NCBI GenBank assembly: GCA_035606355.1
Contig: DATNFO010000018.1
Location: 310,001-374,000 of the forward strand
From: Sulfopaludibacter sp035606355
GTDB lineage: Bacteria > Acidobacteriota > Terriglobia > Bryobacterales > Bryobacteraceae
DNA: 64,000 nucleotides
Direction of reading: 5' to 3'
Shown here: positions 43,191-51,015 of the stretch, piece after piece
Position numbering within the stretch: the stretch's first letter is position 1
Layout: every line of letters starts with the position of its first letter
Translations under genes and position numbers: made by a program
Notes under the pieces: model-generated
What the model saw: the letters and a program-made list of their open reading frames with translations, nothing else
Databases searched by the model: none
What the model was told of the DNA's origin: nothing

Positions 43191-44330
43191 ATGCAGGCGG
43201 CCGTCTATCGTGGACAGAGCCTGGTTGAAGTGGAAGAGATCCCGACGCCGGAAATTGGTGCGGGCGAGATTCTCATCCGCGTGGAAGCCTGCGGCATCTG
43301 CCACACGGACCTGAAGAAGATCGAGCACAATTTGCTGGCGCCGCCGCGTATCTACGGCCACGAAACGGCCGGAGTGGTTGCCAAGGTGGGCTCAGGGGTG
43401 ACGAAGTTCCGTCCCGGCGATCGCGTAGTGGCCTTTCATCACATTCCCTGCGGAGCCTGTTTCTACTGCCGTCGCAAGAATTACGCCCAATGCCCGGTGT
43501 ACAAGCGCGTCGGAATCACAGCGGGGTTTGAGCCCGCCGGTGGTGGCTTCGCGCAATATGTGCGGGTGATGGATTGGATTGTGGAGCGCGGCGTGGAGCG
43601 CATTCCGGATGGCGTATCGTTCGAACGTGCGACGCTGGTGGAACCGCTGAACACGTGCCTGAAGGCAGTGGTGCAGTGCGATCCTCAGCCGGATGAATTT
43701 GTTGTCGTCATGGGGCAGGGACCCATCGGCCTGATGTTTACCATGCTGGTAAAGCGCACAGGCGCGCGCATTGCGGCCACCGATACCATCGGCGAACGGC
43801 TGGACCTGGCGCGGCGCTGTGGCGCGGAGTTCGCCTGGGATGCCCGGAGCATGGACCTGGCGGCGGAAACCAAGAAGCTCACAGAAGGGCGCGGCGCGGA
43901 CCTGGTGATTGTTGCGGCGAGCGCTCCGGGCATCGTGGAGCAGGCAATTCGGTGCTCGCGGCCGGGATCGCGAATATTGCTTTTCGCGCAAACTTCGGCG
44001 GCAGAGCGAATCGAAGCCTCCGGCGCGGACATCTGTGCGGGTGAACGGAAGCTTTTCGGGTGCTATAGTGCTTCTATAGACTTACAAACAGAGTCCGCGA
44101 ATCTTGTGTTTGGCGGTGAGTTGCCTTTGGAGGAACTGATCTCGCATCGACTACCCTTGGTTAAAATCCGTTCAGGATTTGAATTGGCATTGCATCCAGG
44201 ACCTAAATCGTTGAAAATAATCGTTCAGCCACATAGCCCTTGGCAGGGCGGCAATGCGCCCGGCGGCGCACAGGCCTCGTTCCGTGGAGCGGGGAACGGT
44301 CATGGGGTTGTACCAGGAGAGGTCGCATAG
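43191..44330 (+). CDS. Zinc-dependent medium-chain dehydrogenase 1 in hopanoid block
   Basis: MDR-superfamily alcohol dehydrogenase of about 379 residues. Catalytic zinc ligands are in ACGICHTDL and YGHETAG. The structural zinc lobe is CGACFYC plus a later Cys, and the cofactor motif is GQGPIGLMFTMLV. The start at 43191 is preferred, with GTG at 43185 possible. The last roughly 25 residues form an unusual Gly/Ala-rich tail (APGGAQASFRGAGNG). Its stop overlaps the GTG of the second dehydrogenase by one base. The role is inferred from context: possible reduction in side-chain maturation. Confidence 0.85.
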   Translation: MQAAVYRGQSLVEVEEIPTPEIGAGEILIRVEACGICHTDLKKIEHNLLAPPRIYGHETAGVVAKVGSGVTKFRPGDRVVAFHHIPCGACFYCRRKNYAQCPVYKRVGITAGFEPAGGGFAQYVRVMDWIVERGVERIPDGVSFERATLVEPLNTCLKAVVQCDPQPDEFVVVMGQGPIGLMFTMLVKRTGARIAATDTIGERLDLARRCGAEFAWDARSMDLAAETKKLTEGRGADLVIVAASAPGIVEQAIRCSRPGSRILLFAQTSAAERIEASGADICAGERKLFGCYSASIDLQTESANLVFGGELPLEELISHRLPLVKIRSGFELALHPGPKSLKIIVQPHSPWQGGNAPGGAQASFRGAGNGHGVVPGEVA

Positions 44331-45370
44331 TGAATAGCCAGATGATGGCGGCTGTGCTTTACGGTAAGGAGCACTTGCAGGTAGAGCCGGTAGCCGTTCC
44401 GACAATCGAGAGCGGAGACATTCTTGTCCGGGTGAAGGTGGCGCTGACCTGCGGCACGGATGTGAAAGTCTTCCGCCGTGGATATCACGCGCGCATGATC
44501 GTGCCCCCGGCCGTCTTCGGTCATGAGCTGGCGGGCGATGTGGTGGCCGTGGGGAGCGGCGTCACAAAATTCAAAGTGGGCCAGCGAGTGGTGGCGGCGA
44601 ATTCCGCGCCCTGCGAGAACTGTTTCTTCTGCAAGCGCGGCCTGGAAAATCTCTGCGAAGACCTCCTCTTCAATAACGGCGCCTACGCCGAGTACATCCG
44701 GATTCCGGCTCGCATCGTGGAGCGCAACACGTATCGCATTCCCGCGCATGTGGGCTATCACGATGCGGCGCTCATTGAGCCGCTGGCGTGTGTGGTCCGC
44801 GGGTTTGAAGAAACCTCTCCGCAAGCGGGCGATACCATCGCCATCACCGGCCTCGGACCGATCGGTCTGATGTTCGTCAAACTCGCGAAACTGCGCGGCT
44901 GCCGCGTGATCGCAGTGGGCCGCCGCAAAACGCAGCTCGAGCGCGCCGCGGCGCTTGGTGCGGACGAGTTGATCGTGGGCGACGATAATAACGATCCGGT
45001 GCGCGCCATTCGCGCCATGACTCACGGGCGCGGCGTGGACATCGCCATCGAAGCGGTGGGCAAGCCGCAGACTTGGGAATGGGCCGTGAATATGGTCCGC
45101 CGCGGAGGCACCGTCAATTTCTTCGGCGGCTGCCCGAACGAGACGCACGTCAATATTGATACCGCGCTGCTGCACTACTCCGAAATCACCTGCAAAGCCA
45201 GCTTTCACCACACTCCGGCATACATTCAGAAGGCGCTGGACCTGGTGTGCGCCGGCCATATCGCCGCAAGCTTCTTCGTCAACCGGGAAGAGCCGCTGGC
45301 GAACCTGCTCGAGGTGATGCGCCACCTGATGAGCCATAACGGCCATTTGAAAACGGCAATTCTGCCGTAG
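44330..45370 (+). CDS. Zinc-dependent medium-chain dehydrogenase 2 in hopanoid block
   Basis: MDR dehydrogenase of about 346 residues, homologous to the preceding gene. It shows LTCGTDVKVF and FGHELAGD for the catalytic zinc, the structural lobe CENCFFCKRGLENLC and the cofactor motif GLGPIGLMFVKLAK. The GTG at 44330 is supported by AGGAGAGG about 9 bases upstream. ATGs at 44342 and 44345 are alternatives. It is followed 4 bases later by hpnC. Tandem MDR genes inside a hopanoid unit are not part of the standard hpn set. Confidence 0.85.
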   Translation: MNSQMMAAVLYGKEHLQVEPVAVPTIESGDILVRVKVALTCGTDVKVFRRGYHARMIVPPAVFGHELAGDVVAVGSGVTKFKVGQRVVAANSAPCENCFFCKRGLENLCEDLLFNNGAYAEYIRIPARIVERNTYRIPAHVGYHDAALIEPLACVVRGFEETSPQAGDTIAITGLGPIGLMFVKLAKLRGCRVIAVGRRKTQLERAAALGADELIVGDDNNDPVRAIRAMTHGRGVDIAIEAVGKPQTWEWAVNMVRRGGTVNFFGGCPNETHVNIDTALLHYSEITCKASFHHTPAYIQKALDLVCAGHIAASFFVNREEPLANLLEVMRHLMSHNGHLKTAILP

Positions 45371-45374
45371 TCGC

Positions 45375-46310
45375 ATGACCGCGCGGCCCTCTATCGCCCA
45401 GCTTGGGCCTGCGGAGTTTGTCCGTTCTCCCGAAGCCATGGAGCGGCGTTACTCGGTGGAAGAGGCTCAGGCGTACACCCGCTGGCTGGCCACCCATCAC
45501 TACGAAAACTTTCACGTGGTGAGCTTCCTGCTTCCCAAGCGGCTGCATCAGGATTTTTATAACGTGTACGCATATTGCCGGTGGGCCGACGATCTGGGCG
45601 ATGAGATCGGCGACCGTGCCGAGAGCTTGCGGCTGCTGGCGTGGTGGCGCGCGGAGCTTCATGCGATGTACGCCGGCCGGGCCACCCATCCGGTATTCGC
45701 GGCGCTCGCGCCGACCGTGGAGCGCTACCGGATTCCCAAGCAGCCGTTCGCGGACCTCATCTCCGCATTCGTGCAGGACCAGAGCGTCACGCGGTATCGC
45801 GATTGGGACGAGTTGTTCGGCTACTGCCGCTGTTCCGCGAATCCGGTCGGGCGGCTGGTGCTGTATCTCTGCGGCTATTCCGATGACGAGCGGCAGAAGC
45901 TGAGCGATGCCACTTGCACTGCACTGCAACTCGCAAATTTCTGGCAGGACGTCACGGTTGACCTGCTGAAGGACCGCGTGTATCTGCCGCTGGAAGTGCT
46001 GCGGCGCCACGGTTCCAGCGTCGACGAGATTTTCGATCGCCGCTTCACTCCGGCATTCGGCTCGGCGATGCGCGAGGCAGTGCAGAAAGCTCGGGAGTTG
46101 TTCCTCGAAGGATTGCCGCTGGTGGAGATGGTGGACCGGCGGCTCGCCCTCGATCTGGACCTGTTCAGCCGCGGCGGCTTGCGCGTGCTGAAAAAAATCG
46201 AGCGGCGCCATTATGACGTACTGGCATCCCGGCCCGCGATAGGGAAGGCGGAGCGAGTGTCATTGCTACTGGCATCCGTCACGCGGGTGGCGTTTAGGCG
46301 CGCGGCATGA
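45375..46310 (+). CDS. hpnC: Hydroxysqualene synthase
   Basis: All-helical prenyl-coupling enzyme of 311 residues, squalene/phytoene synthase family. HpnC converts presqualene diphosphate to hydroxysqualene. The two Asp-rich motifs are CRWADDLGDEIGD and FWQDVTVDLLKDR. It ends in a 4-base overlap with hpnD. The next enzyme, HpnE (hydroxysqualene dehydroxylase), is not encoded in this window. Confidence 0.94.
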   Translation: MTARPSIAQLGPAEFVRSPEAMERRYSVEEAQAYTRWLATHHYENFHVVSFLLPKRLHQDFYNVYAYCRWADDLGDEIGDRAESLRLLAWWRAELHAMYAGRATHPVFAALAPTVERYRIPKQPFADLISAFVQDQSVTRYRDWDELFGYCRCSANPVGRLVLYLCGYSDDERQKLSDATCTALQLANFWQDVTVDLLKDRVYLPLEVLRRHGSSVDEIFDRRFTPAFGSAMREAVQKARELFLEGLPLVEMVDRRLALDLDLFSRGGLRVLKKIERRHYDVLASRPAIGKAERVSLLLASVTRVAFRRAA

Positions 46311-47149
46311 ACGCTGTCGATCAATCCTACGCCTACTGCAAGCGGGTGGCGCGCAGCCGCGCGAAAAACTTCTACTATTCGTTCATGCTGCTCTCGCGGC
46401 AGCAGCGCAAGGCAATGTGCGCCATTTACGCATTCATGCGGTATTGCGACGATTTGAGCGATGAGCCCGGGGCGTCGCGCGCGCCCATTGAGAAGTGGCG
46501 GTCGGAGTTTCGCGAAGCGATGCTGGGCCGGTATAGCGGACACCCGGTGTGGCCGGCATTTCATCACACCGTAAGGCGCTTCGGCATTCCGCACGAGTAC
46601 TTCGAATCGATGATCGATGGCGTTGCGGGCGATCTGGAGCCGCGCCGCTTCGAGACGTTCGCGGAGCTCTACCGCTATTGCTACCAGGTGGCCAGCGTGG
46701 TGGGGCTGACCATCATCCACATCTTCGGCTTCGATACGCGGAGCGCGCTGCCGCTGGCGGAGAAGTGCGGGATCGCGTTTCAGCTCACCAACATTCTGCG
46801 GGACGTGAAGGAAGATGGCGAACGCGGCCGTGTGTATCTGCCGGCGGAGGACATGCGTCGTTTTGGGGTCAGCGAAGCGGACTTGCTGGCAGGGCAGAGA
46901 AGCGAGCGCGTGATGGAGTTTATGGCATTCGAAGCGGCGCGCGCGCGGGCTTATTATCAGGAATCGGCGCCGCTGCTGGACCTGATCCATCCCAGGAGCA
47001 GGCCGAGTCTGTGGGCGCTGATCGCGATTTATTCAAGGCTGCTGGACAGAATCGTAGGATGCCGCTTCGACGTGTTTGCGCGGCGAGTGCGGCTGCCGGT
47101 ATGGGAGAAGATGTGGATCGTAGGAAGGGCGCTGGCGCGAGCGGACTAG
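46307..47149 (+). CDS. hpnD: Presqualene diphosphate synthase
   Basis: Squalene/phytoene synthase family, 280 residues. It joins two farnesyl diphosphates into presqualene diphosphate, the substrate of HpnC. The Asp-rich motifs are MRYCDDLSDEPG and TNILRDVKEDGERGR, with VYLPAEDM following. It is translationally coupled to hpnC by ATGA. It is the last gene of the block before an inverted repeat. Confidence 0.95.
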   Translation: MNAVDQSYAYCKRVARSRAKNFYYSFMLLSRQQRKAMCAIYAFMRYCDDLSDEPGASRAPIEKWRSEFREAMLGRYSGHPVWPAFHHTVRRFGIPHEYFESMIDGVAGDLEPRRFETFAELYRYCYQVASVVGLTIIHIFGFDTRSALPLAEKCGIAFQLTNILRDVKEDGERGRVYLPAEDMRRFGVSEADLLAGQRSERVMEFMAFEAARARAYYQESAPLLDLIHPRSRPSLWALIAIYSRLLDRIVGCRFDVFARRVRLPVWEKMWIVGRALARAD

Positions 47150-47156
47150 ATGATTA

Positions 47157-47232
47157 GGCCGCCGATGAACGCCGATGAACGCCGATAAAACAGAAATCCG
47201 TTTTCTTGTGTTATCGGCGTTCATCGGCGGCC
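47157..47232. repeat. Inverted repeat after hpnD
   Basis: Two perfect 20-base arms (47157-47176 and 47213-47232) built from GCCGATGAAC units flank a 36-base loop. On the left an extra GCCGATGAAC copy makes the unit tandem. This is the kind of dispersed repeat seen between genes in many environmental genomes. It sits 8 bases after the hpnD stop and could end the transcript, although no T tract follows. Confidence 0.8.
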
Positions 47233-47268
47233 AATAATTCTTCTCCCACACTGCGTCATAATCGCTGA

Positions 47269-48189
47269 GTGCGCGCCTTCTTCCTTCCCCTGATCCTCAC
47301 CACCTCTGCGTTCGCCCAGAACGTTCCCGCTTGGTGCAAGGCCCTACCCCGGCCTGCATACCGCGCTCTCGAGCGCGTTGCCGTCAGCGATCCCTGGTTT
47401 GAGGTGTACCGCGTCGCTCCGGGCGTGATGGCGATCTATGAGCCTCACCAATCCGAGGAAACCATCGGGTATCTCATCACCGGCGCCAAATCCGCGCTCC
47501 TATTCGACACAGGCATGGGCATTTCCAATCTGAAGAAGCTCGCCGGCGAACTCACCCGGCTACCCATCGCCGTCCTTAACTCGCACACGCATGACGACCA
47601 TGTCGGCGGCAACTGGCAGTTCGACACCGTTTACGGCATGGACACGGAGTTCACGCGCATGAACGCCCGCGGCTCCAAAGCCGACGCGCAAGCTGAGATC
47701 GGGCCGGACGACATCTGCGGCAAACTTCCCGCGGGATTCGACCGCGCCGCCTACGCCACGCGGCCCTGGAAGATCGCCGCGTTCAAGCACGACGGCGACA
47801 AGCTCGATCTCGGCGGCCGCACGCTGGAAATTCTTGCGACGCCCGGTCACACGCCGGACGCCATCTGCCTCTTCGACCGTGCGAACGGTCTGCTCTTCAC
47901 GGGCGATACCTACTATCCCGCCGCGATCTGGCTGTACCGCCCCGAGACGAATCTGGATGCCTACGGTGCTTCGGTCCGGCGTCTCGCCGCACTCGCGCCG
48001 CAGGTAAAGTTGGTGCTTGGCGCGCACAACGTGCCCGTCGCGAACGCTTCCGTGTTGCCGCGCCTGGCCGAGGCTTTTGCGGCCGTGCGCGCAGGCGACA
48101 TCAAACCGTCGGAAGTAAAGGACGGGAAAGCACTCTATAAAGTGGGCGAGATTTCGTTCTTGATGCGGACGCCCCCGCCGTCGCGATAG
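47269..48189 (+). CDS. Secreted metallo-beta-lactamase-fold hydrolase 2
   Basis: MBL-fold hydrolase of 306 residues with an N-terminal signal peptide (FFLPLILTTSAFAQ). The zinc motif SHTHDDHVGG is intact, with further ligands in TPGHTPD, FTGDTYYP and LGAHNV. It differs from the gene at 10237-11175 in length and in the loop after the zinc motif. The start is a GTG at 47269. It is followed by the esterase gene 10 bases later, so they may be one unit. Confidence 0.88.
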   Translation: MRAFFLPLILTTSAFAQNVPAWCKALPRPAYRALERVAVSDPWFEVYRVAPGVMAIYEPHQSEETIGYLITGAKSALLFDTGMGISNLKKLAGELTRLPIAVLNSHTHDDHVGGNWQFDTVYGMDTEFTRMNARGSKADAQAEIGPDDICGKLPAGFDRAAYATRPWKIAAFKHDGDKLDLGGRTLEILATPGHTPDAICLFDRANGLLFTGDTYYPAAIWLYRPETNLDAYGASVRRLAALAPQVKLVLGAHNVPVANASVLPRLAEAFAAVRAGDIKPSEVKDGKALYKVGEISFLMRTPPPSR

Positions 48190-48199
48190 GATTCTCTAG

Positions 48200-49291
48200 A
48201 TGCCCAGAAAACGATTTGCCGCCTGCCTTTCCCTGCTGGTCGCTTGCGCGCTCGCGCAGCGTCCCACGCCTCCCACGCGCGATCCGCACTCTCCCGGCTA
48301 CGTCGATGCGAAGGAGTTGCCCGACGGGGAGAATGCTCCGCCGTCGGCCGATGGAAACTTCATTTTGGGCCCGACGCACACACCCGCACCCGAAGCGACG
48401 GTGCATGAGGACGTGCCACAGGGGACAGTTGGCAGCTTCGATATGCACTCCGCGGACAGCAAAATTTACCCGGGCATTGTGCGCGATCCCGGTCCGCTGG
48501 GCACTCCGGACCCGAACGATCCGGCGAAGCTGATCGTCACCACCAGCCATCCCGCGCCGTATACACGGTCGATCACCGTGTACGTTCCCAAGCAGTATGT
48601 GCCAGGGACGGAGGCTCCGTTCATCGTAGGCCAGGATGGTCCGGACAGACTGCTGTTCACGGTGCTGGACAACCTGATCGCCGCAAAGAAAGTCCCACCG
48701 ATGATCGGCATCTCCATCCATAACGGCGGCGGCGATGCGCAGGGCAGCCAGCGAGGTCTGGAGTACGACACCATGTCCGGGCGTTACGCGGAGTTCGTCC
48801 AAACGGAGGTGCTGCCGCTTGTCGAAAAGAATTACAACGTGAAGCTGACAAAGGACCCGGACGGTCGGGCGACCATGGGCGGCAGCTCCGGCGCATCCTG
48901 CGCGCTGGCGATGGCGTGGTACCACCCGGAGTGGTATCACCGCGTACTGAGCTATTCAGGGACGTTCGTGAATCAGCAGTGGCCGCCGAATGCCGAGACG
49001 CCGCACGGAGCATGGGAGTTCCACGAGCACCTCGTGCCCAATTCGCCCAAGAAGCCGATTCGCATTTGGATGGAAGTGGGGGATCGCGACCTCTTAAACC
49101 CGAACGTCATGCGGGACAATATGCACGATTGGGTGTTAGCCAATGAGCTGATGGCGAAGGCGCTGGCCGCGAAAGGCTACCACTACCAGTTCGTCTTCGC
49201 AAAGAATGCGGGGCACACGGATGGCGCGGTGAAGCGGGAGACTCTCGGCGAGGCGCTCGAGTACTTGTGGCAGGGGTACAGCGCGAAGTAA
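48200..49291 (+). CDS. Secreted esterase, enterochelin-esterase-like
   Basis: Alpha/beta hydrolase of the esterase D/Fes type, 363 residues, with a signal peptide (FAACLSLLVACALAQ). The nucleophile elbow is GGSSGASCA, the acid is probably in VGDRDLLNPN and the His in NAGHTDGA. Members hydrolyse siderophore or acyl esters, and the substrate is unknown here. It follows the MBL gene closely. Confidence 0.88.
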   Translation: MPRKRFAACLSLLVACALAQRPTPPTRDPHSPGYVDAKELPDGENAPPSADGNFILGPTHTPAPEATVHEDVPQGTVGSFDMHSADSKIYPGIVRDPGPLGTPDPNDPAKLIVTTSHPAPYTRSITVYVPKQYVPGTEAPFIVGQDGPDRLLFTVLDNLIAAKKVPPMIGISIHNGGGDAQGSQRGLEYDTMSGRYAEFVQTEVLPLVEKNYNVKLTKDPDGRATMGGSSGASCALAMAWYHPEWYHRVLSYSGTFVNQQWPPNAETPHGAWEFHEHLVPNSPKKPIRIWMEVGDRDLLNPNVMRDNMHDWVLANELMAKALAAKGYHYQFVFAKNAGHTDGAVKRETLGEALEYLWQGYSAK

Positions 49292-49311
49292 GTCTGTGTC
49301 ATGCTGGTGGC

Positions 49312-49482
49312 ATGCGGGACGCCGAGACCATTGAAACGGATTTGATGGAGATCAGCTCCATCGCCGACGACGCAGTCAAGCTGGAACGCATCGTTGCCTG
49401 GTGCGCGACGCATCCGGACGAAGTGCCGTTTGCGCTACACGCCCTGATGTCGCGTGAGAAGCCGGCTTCAGAGCAGAGTTAG
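49312..49482 (+). CDS. Small hypothetical acidic protein, 56 aa
   Basis: Short Glu/Asp-rich protein opening MRDAETIETDLMEISSIADD, with no signal or motif. The ATG at 49312 is 20 bases after the esterase stop. A longer version starting inside the esterase gene is less likely. Its 3' end overlaps the convergent zinc-ribbon gene by 15 bases. The function is unknown. Confidence 0.45.
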   Translation: MRDAETIETDLMEISSIADDAVKLERIVAWCATHPDEVPFALHALMSREKPASEQS

Positions 49483-49707
49483 CTGGCGCGGGTCTGGCCC
49501 AGGCACGGACGGGGGCCTTTGCAGGTCGTCGTGCGAAGGGTTGAATTTGCGAATCAGTTGATTGAGGGTTAAGGACGTTTGCCAGATCTCGAGGAGGAGA
49601 GTGCAGCGGGGGCAGGCGCCTCTGATAGCTCCGGGACCATCGACGGCGGGGTTGTAGCGCTTGTGCTTGGCGCAGCGGCCGTCGAACTTGCGGGCTCGGA
49701 TTTTCAC
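49468..49707 (-). CDS. Small zinc-ribbon-like protein, 79 aa
   Basis: Protein with a CxxH (CAKH) and a CPRC pair about 18 residues apart, separated by YNPAVDGPGAIRGA, followed by a helix LLEIWQTSLTLNQLIRKF. The metal-binding spacing and short conserved core look like a genuine small family, but I do not recognise it. The start is a GTG at 49707 with only a weak Shine-Dalgarno. It begins 16 bases after tatA on the same strand, so it is probably co-transcribed with it. Confidence 0.5.
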   Translation of the reverse strand: MKIRARKFDGRCAKHKRYNPAVDGPGAIRGACPRCTLLLEIWQTSLTLNQLIRKFNPSHDDLQRPPSVPGPDPRQLTLL

Positions 49708-49722
49708 CCTGGAAGCAGTGGC

Positions 49723-49890
49723 TTACGCCTTCTCCACTTCCTTGGTATCGGGCTCGCCTTTCATGGCGTGCTTAAAATTGCGGATTCCTTCACCGAGGCC
49801 CTTAGCGACTTCCGGGATCTTCTTGCCGCCGAAGAGAAGAACGGCGACGCCCAGGATCACCAAAAGCTCAGGCATTCCAATTGATTCCAT
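49723..49890 (-). CDS. tatA: Sec-independent translocase TatA/E-type subunit, 55 aa
   Basis: A short gene easily missed because of its length. The protein opens MESIGMPELLVILGVAVLL, a single membrane helix. The hallmark FGGKKIPEVAKGLGEGIRNF amphipathic helix follows, then a short charged tail (EPDTKEVEKA). This is the TatA pore-forming subunit of twin-arginine export, which matches the several Tat-type leaders encoded in the window. tatB and tatC are not seen nearby. The start ATG at 49890 gives the normal N-terminus. Confidence 0.9.
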   Translation of the reverse strand: MESIGMPELLVILGVAVLLFGGKKIPEVAKGLGEGIRNFKHAMKGEPDTKEVEKA

Positions 49891-49981
49891 ATGTATCTAT
49901 TGTAACCCGGGAAGTGCTCCGAGGTTGCGGGGCTGGGGCGCGCCCGAAGCCGGCGCCGCCTACTGGTAGAATTCGGGTGAG

Positions 49982-51001
49982 ATGCCGGGAGCTCCGCGAG
50001 TTCGGTGGGCGAAATTTCGAGTGAGCGTGGTCTCCGCCGTAGCCGTGCTGATCTTCCTCACCCTGGCCTTTCTGATGACCGGAGGAACCCTCTTCCGCGA
50101 TGAATCCAGCATCTACTTGTACCTTGCCGATGCCACCGGTCTGGGAGTTGGCTCGCCGGTCCGCGTTGACGGCATCGACGTCGGCGTAGTGGAGAGCGTT
50201 GACTTCACACGGGACGCCGATCCGAATCGCACCGTGAAGCTGACCCTGCGCATCGAAAACCAGCGGCTCGAAAGCCTGACGCCAGACTCGTACGCCGAAG
50301 TGGGCAGCGACAGCATGATCGGCGACAAGTTCGTCGACGTGACTAGCGGGACGAAAGCCGGGCACCTGACCGCGCGCCAGGAGCTTCGCTTTAAACCTCC
50401 GACGGATATCATGAAGAGCGTCGATGTGCCGGCCTTACAGGCGCAGTTGCGAGCCGTCGACGCCGTGCTGAGCGATATCGAGCACGGGCAATCCGCTCTC
50501 GGACAATTCGTCCAGGGCGATCAGATGTATAGCGATGTTTTGAATCGCGTGCAACAGATCGAGCGCGCGATGCACAGTGCCGTGAGCACCACTACGAGTC
50601 TCGGCGATGCCTTGTATACGGACCGCCTGTACAAGCAGGTCCGCGACCCCATTGTCGCGCTCGATAAGCAGCTCGCGATTATGCAATCGGGGCAGGGAAG
50701 TTTGGGGCCGATGCTGCGCGATACCGCCGAGTACGAAAGCCTGATGAAAACCGTGAGTGATCTGCGTACCACGGTGGCGCAGCTCGGCTCCGGCCCGTTC
50801 ATGCAGTCGGACGAGTTGTATGCGGGATGGAACCGGACCGTCGCCGAACTCGTGCAGAGCGTCGAGCGCTTTAACGCGACTCCGATGATGGAAGGCACCG
50901 ATCTGTATGAGAGGCTGAATGGAATGGCGCGCGAATTCGGGAGCACGTTAAGCGATTTCCGCGCGCATCCGCAAAAATATCTTCGAGTGAAAGTGTTCTA
51001 A
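49982..51001 (+). CDS. MCE/MlaD-family protein
   Basis: Protein of 339 residues with one N-terminal membrane helix (about 15-35) and an MCE domain (residues about 40-110, LYLADATGLGVGSPVRVDGIDVGVV). A long helical region predicted to form coiled coil follows (SALGQFVQGDQMYSDVLNRV onwards). MCE proteins form periplasmic hexamers that move phospholipids or other lipids between membranes. MlaE and MlaF partners are not adjacent. It stands alone here, so the transported lipid is unknown. Confidence 0.9.
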   Translation: MPGAPRVRWAKFRVSVVSAVAVLIFLTLAFLMTGGTLFRDESSIYLYLADATGLGVGSPVRVDGIDVGVVESVDFTRDADPNRTVKLTLRIENQRLESLTPDSYAEVGSDSMIGDKFVDVTSGTKAGHLTARQELRFKPPTDIMKSVDVPALQAQLRAVDAVLSDIEHGQSALGQFVQGDQMYSDVLNRVQQIERAMHSAVSTTTSLGDALYTDRLYKQVRDPIVALDKQLAIMQSGQGSLGPMLRDTAEYESLMKTVSDLRTTVAQLGSGPFMQSDELYAGWNRTVAELVQSVERFNATPMMEGTDLYERLNGMAREFGSTLSDFRAHPQKYLRVKVF

Positions 51002-51015
51002 TACCGGCCGGCCGG

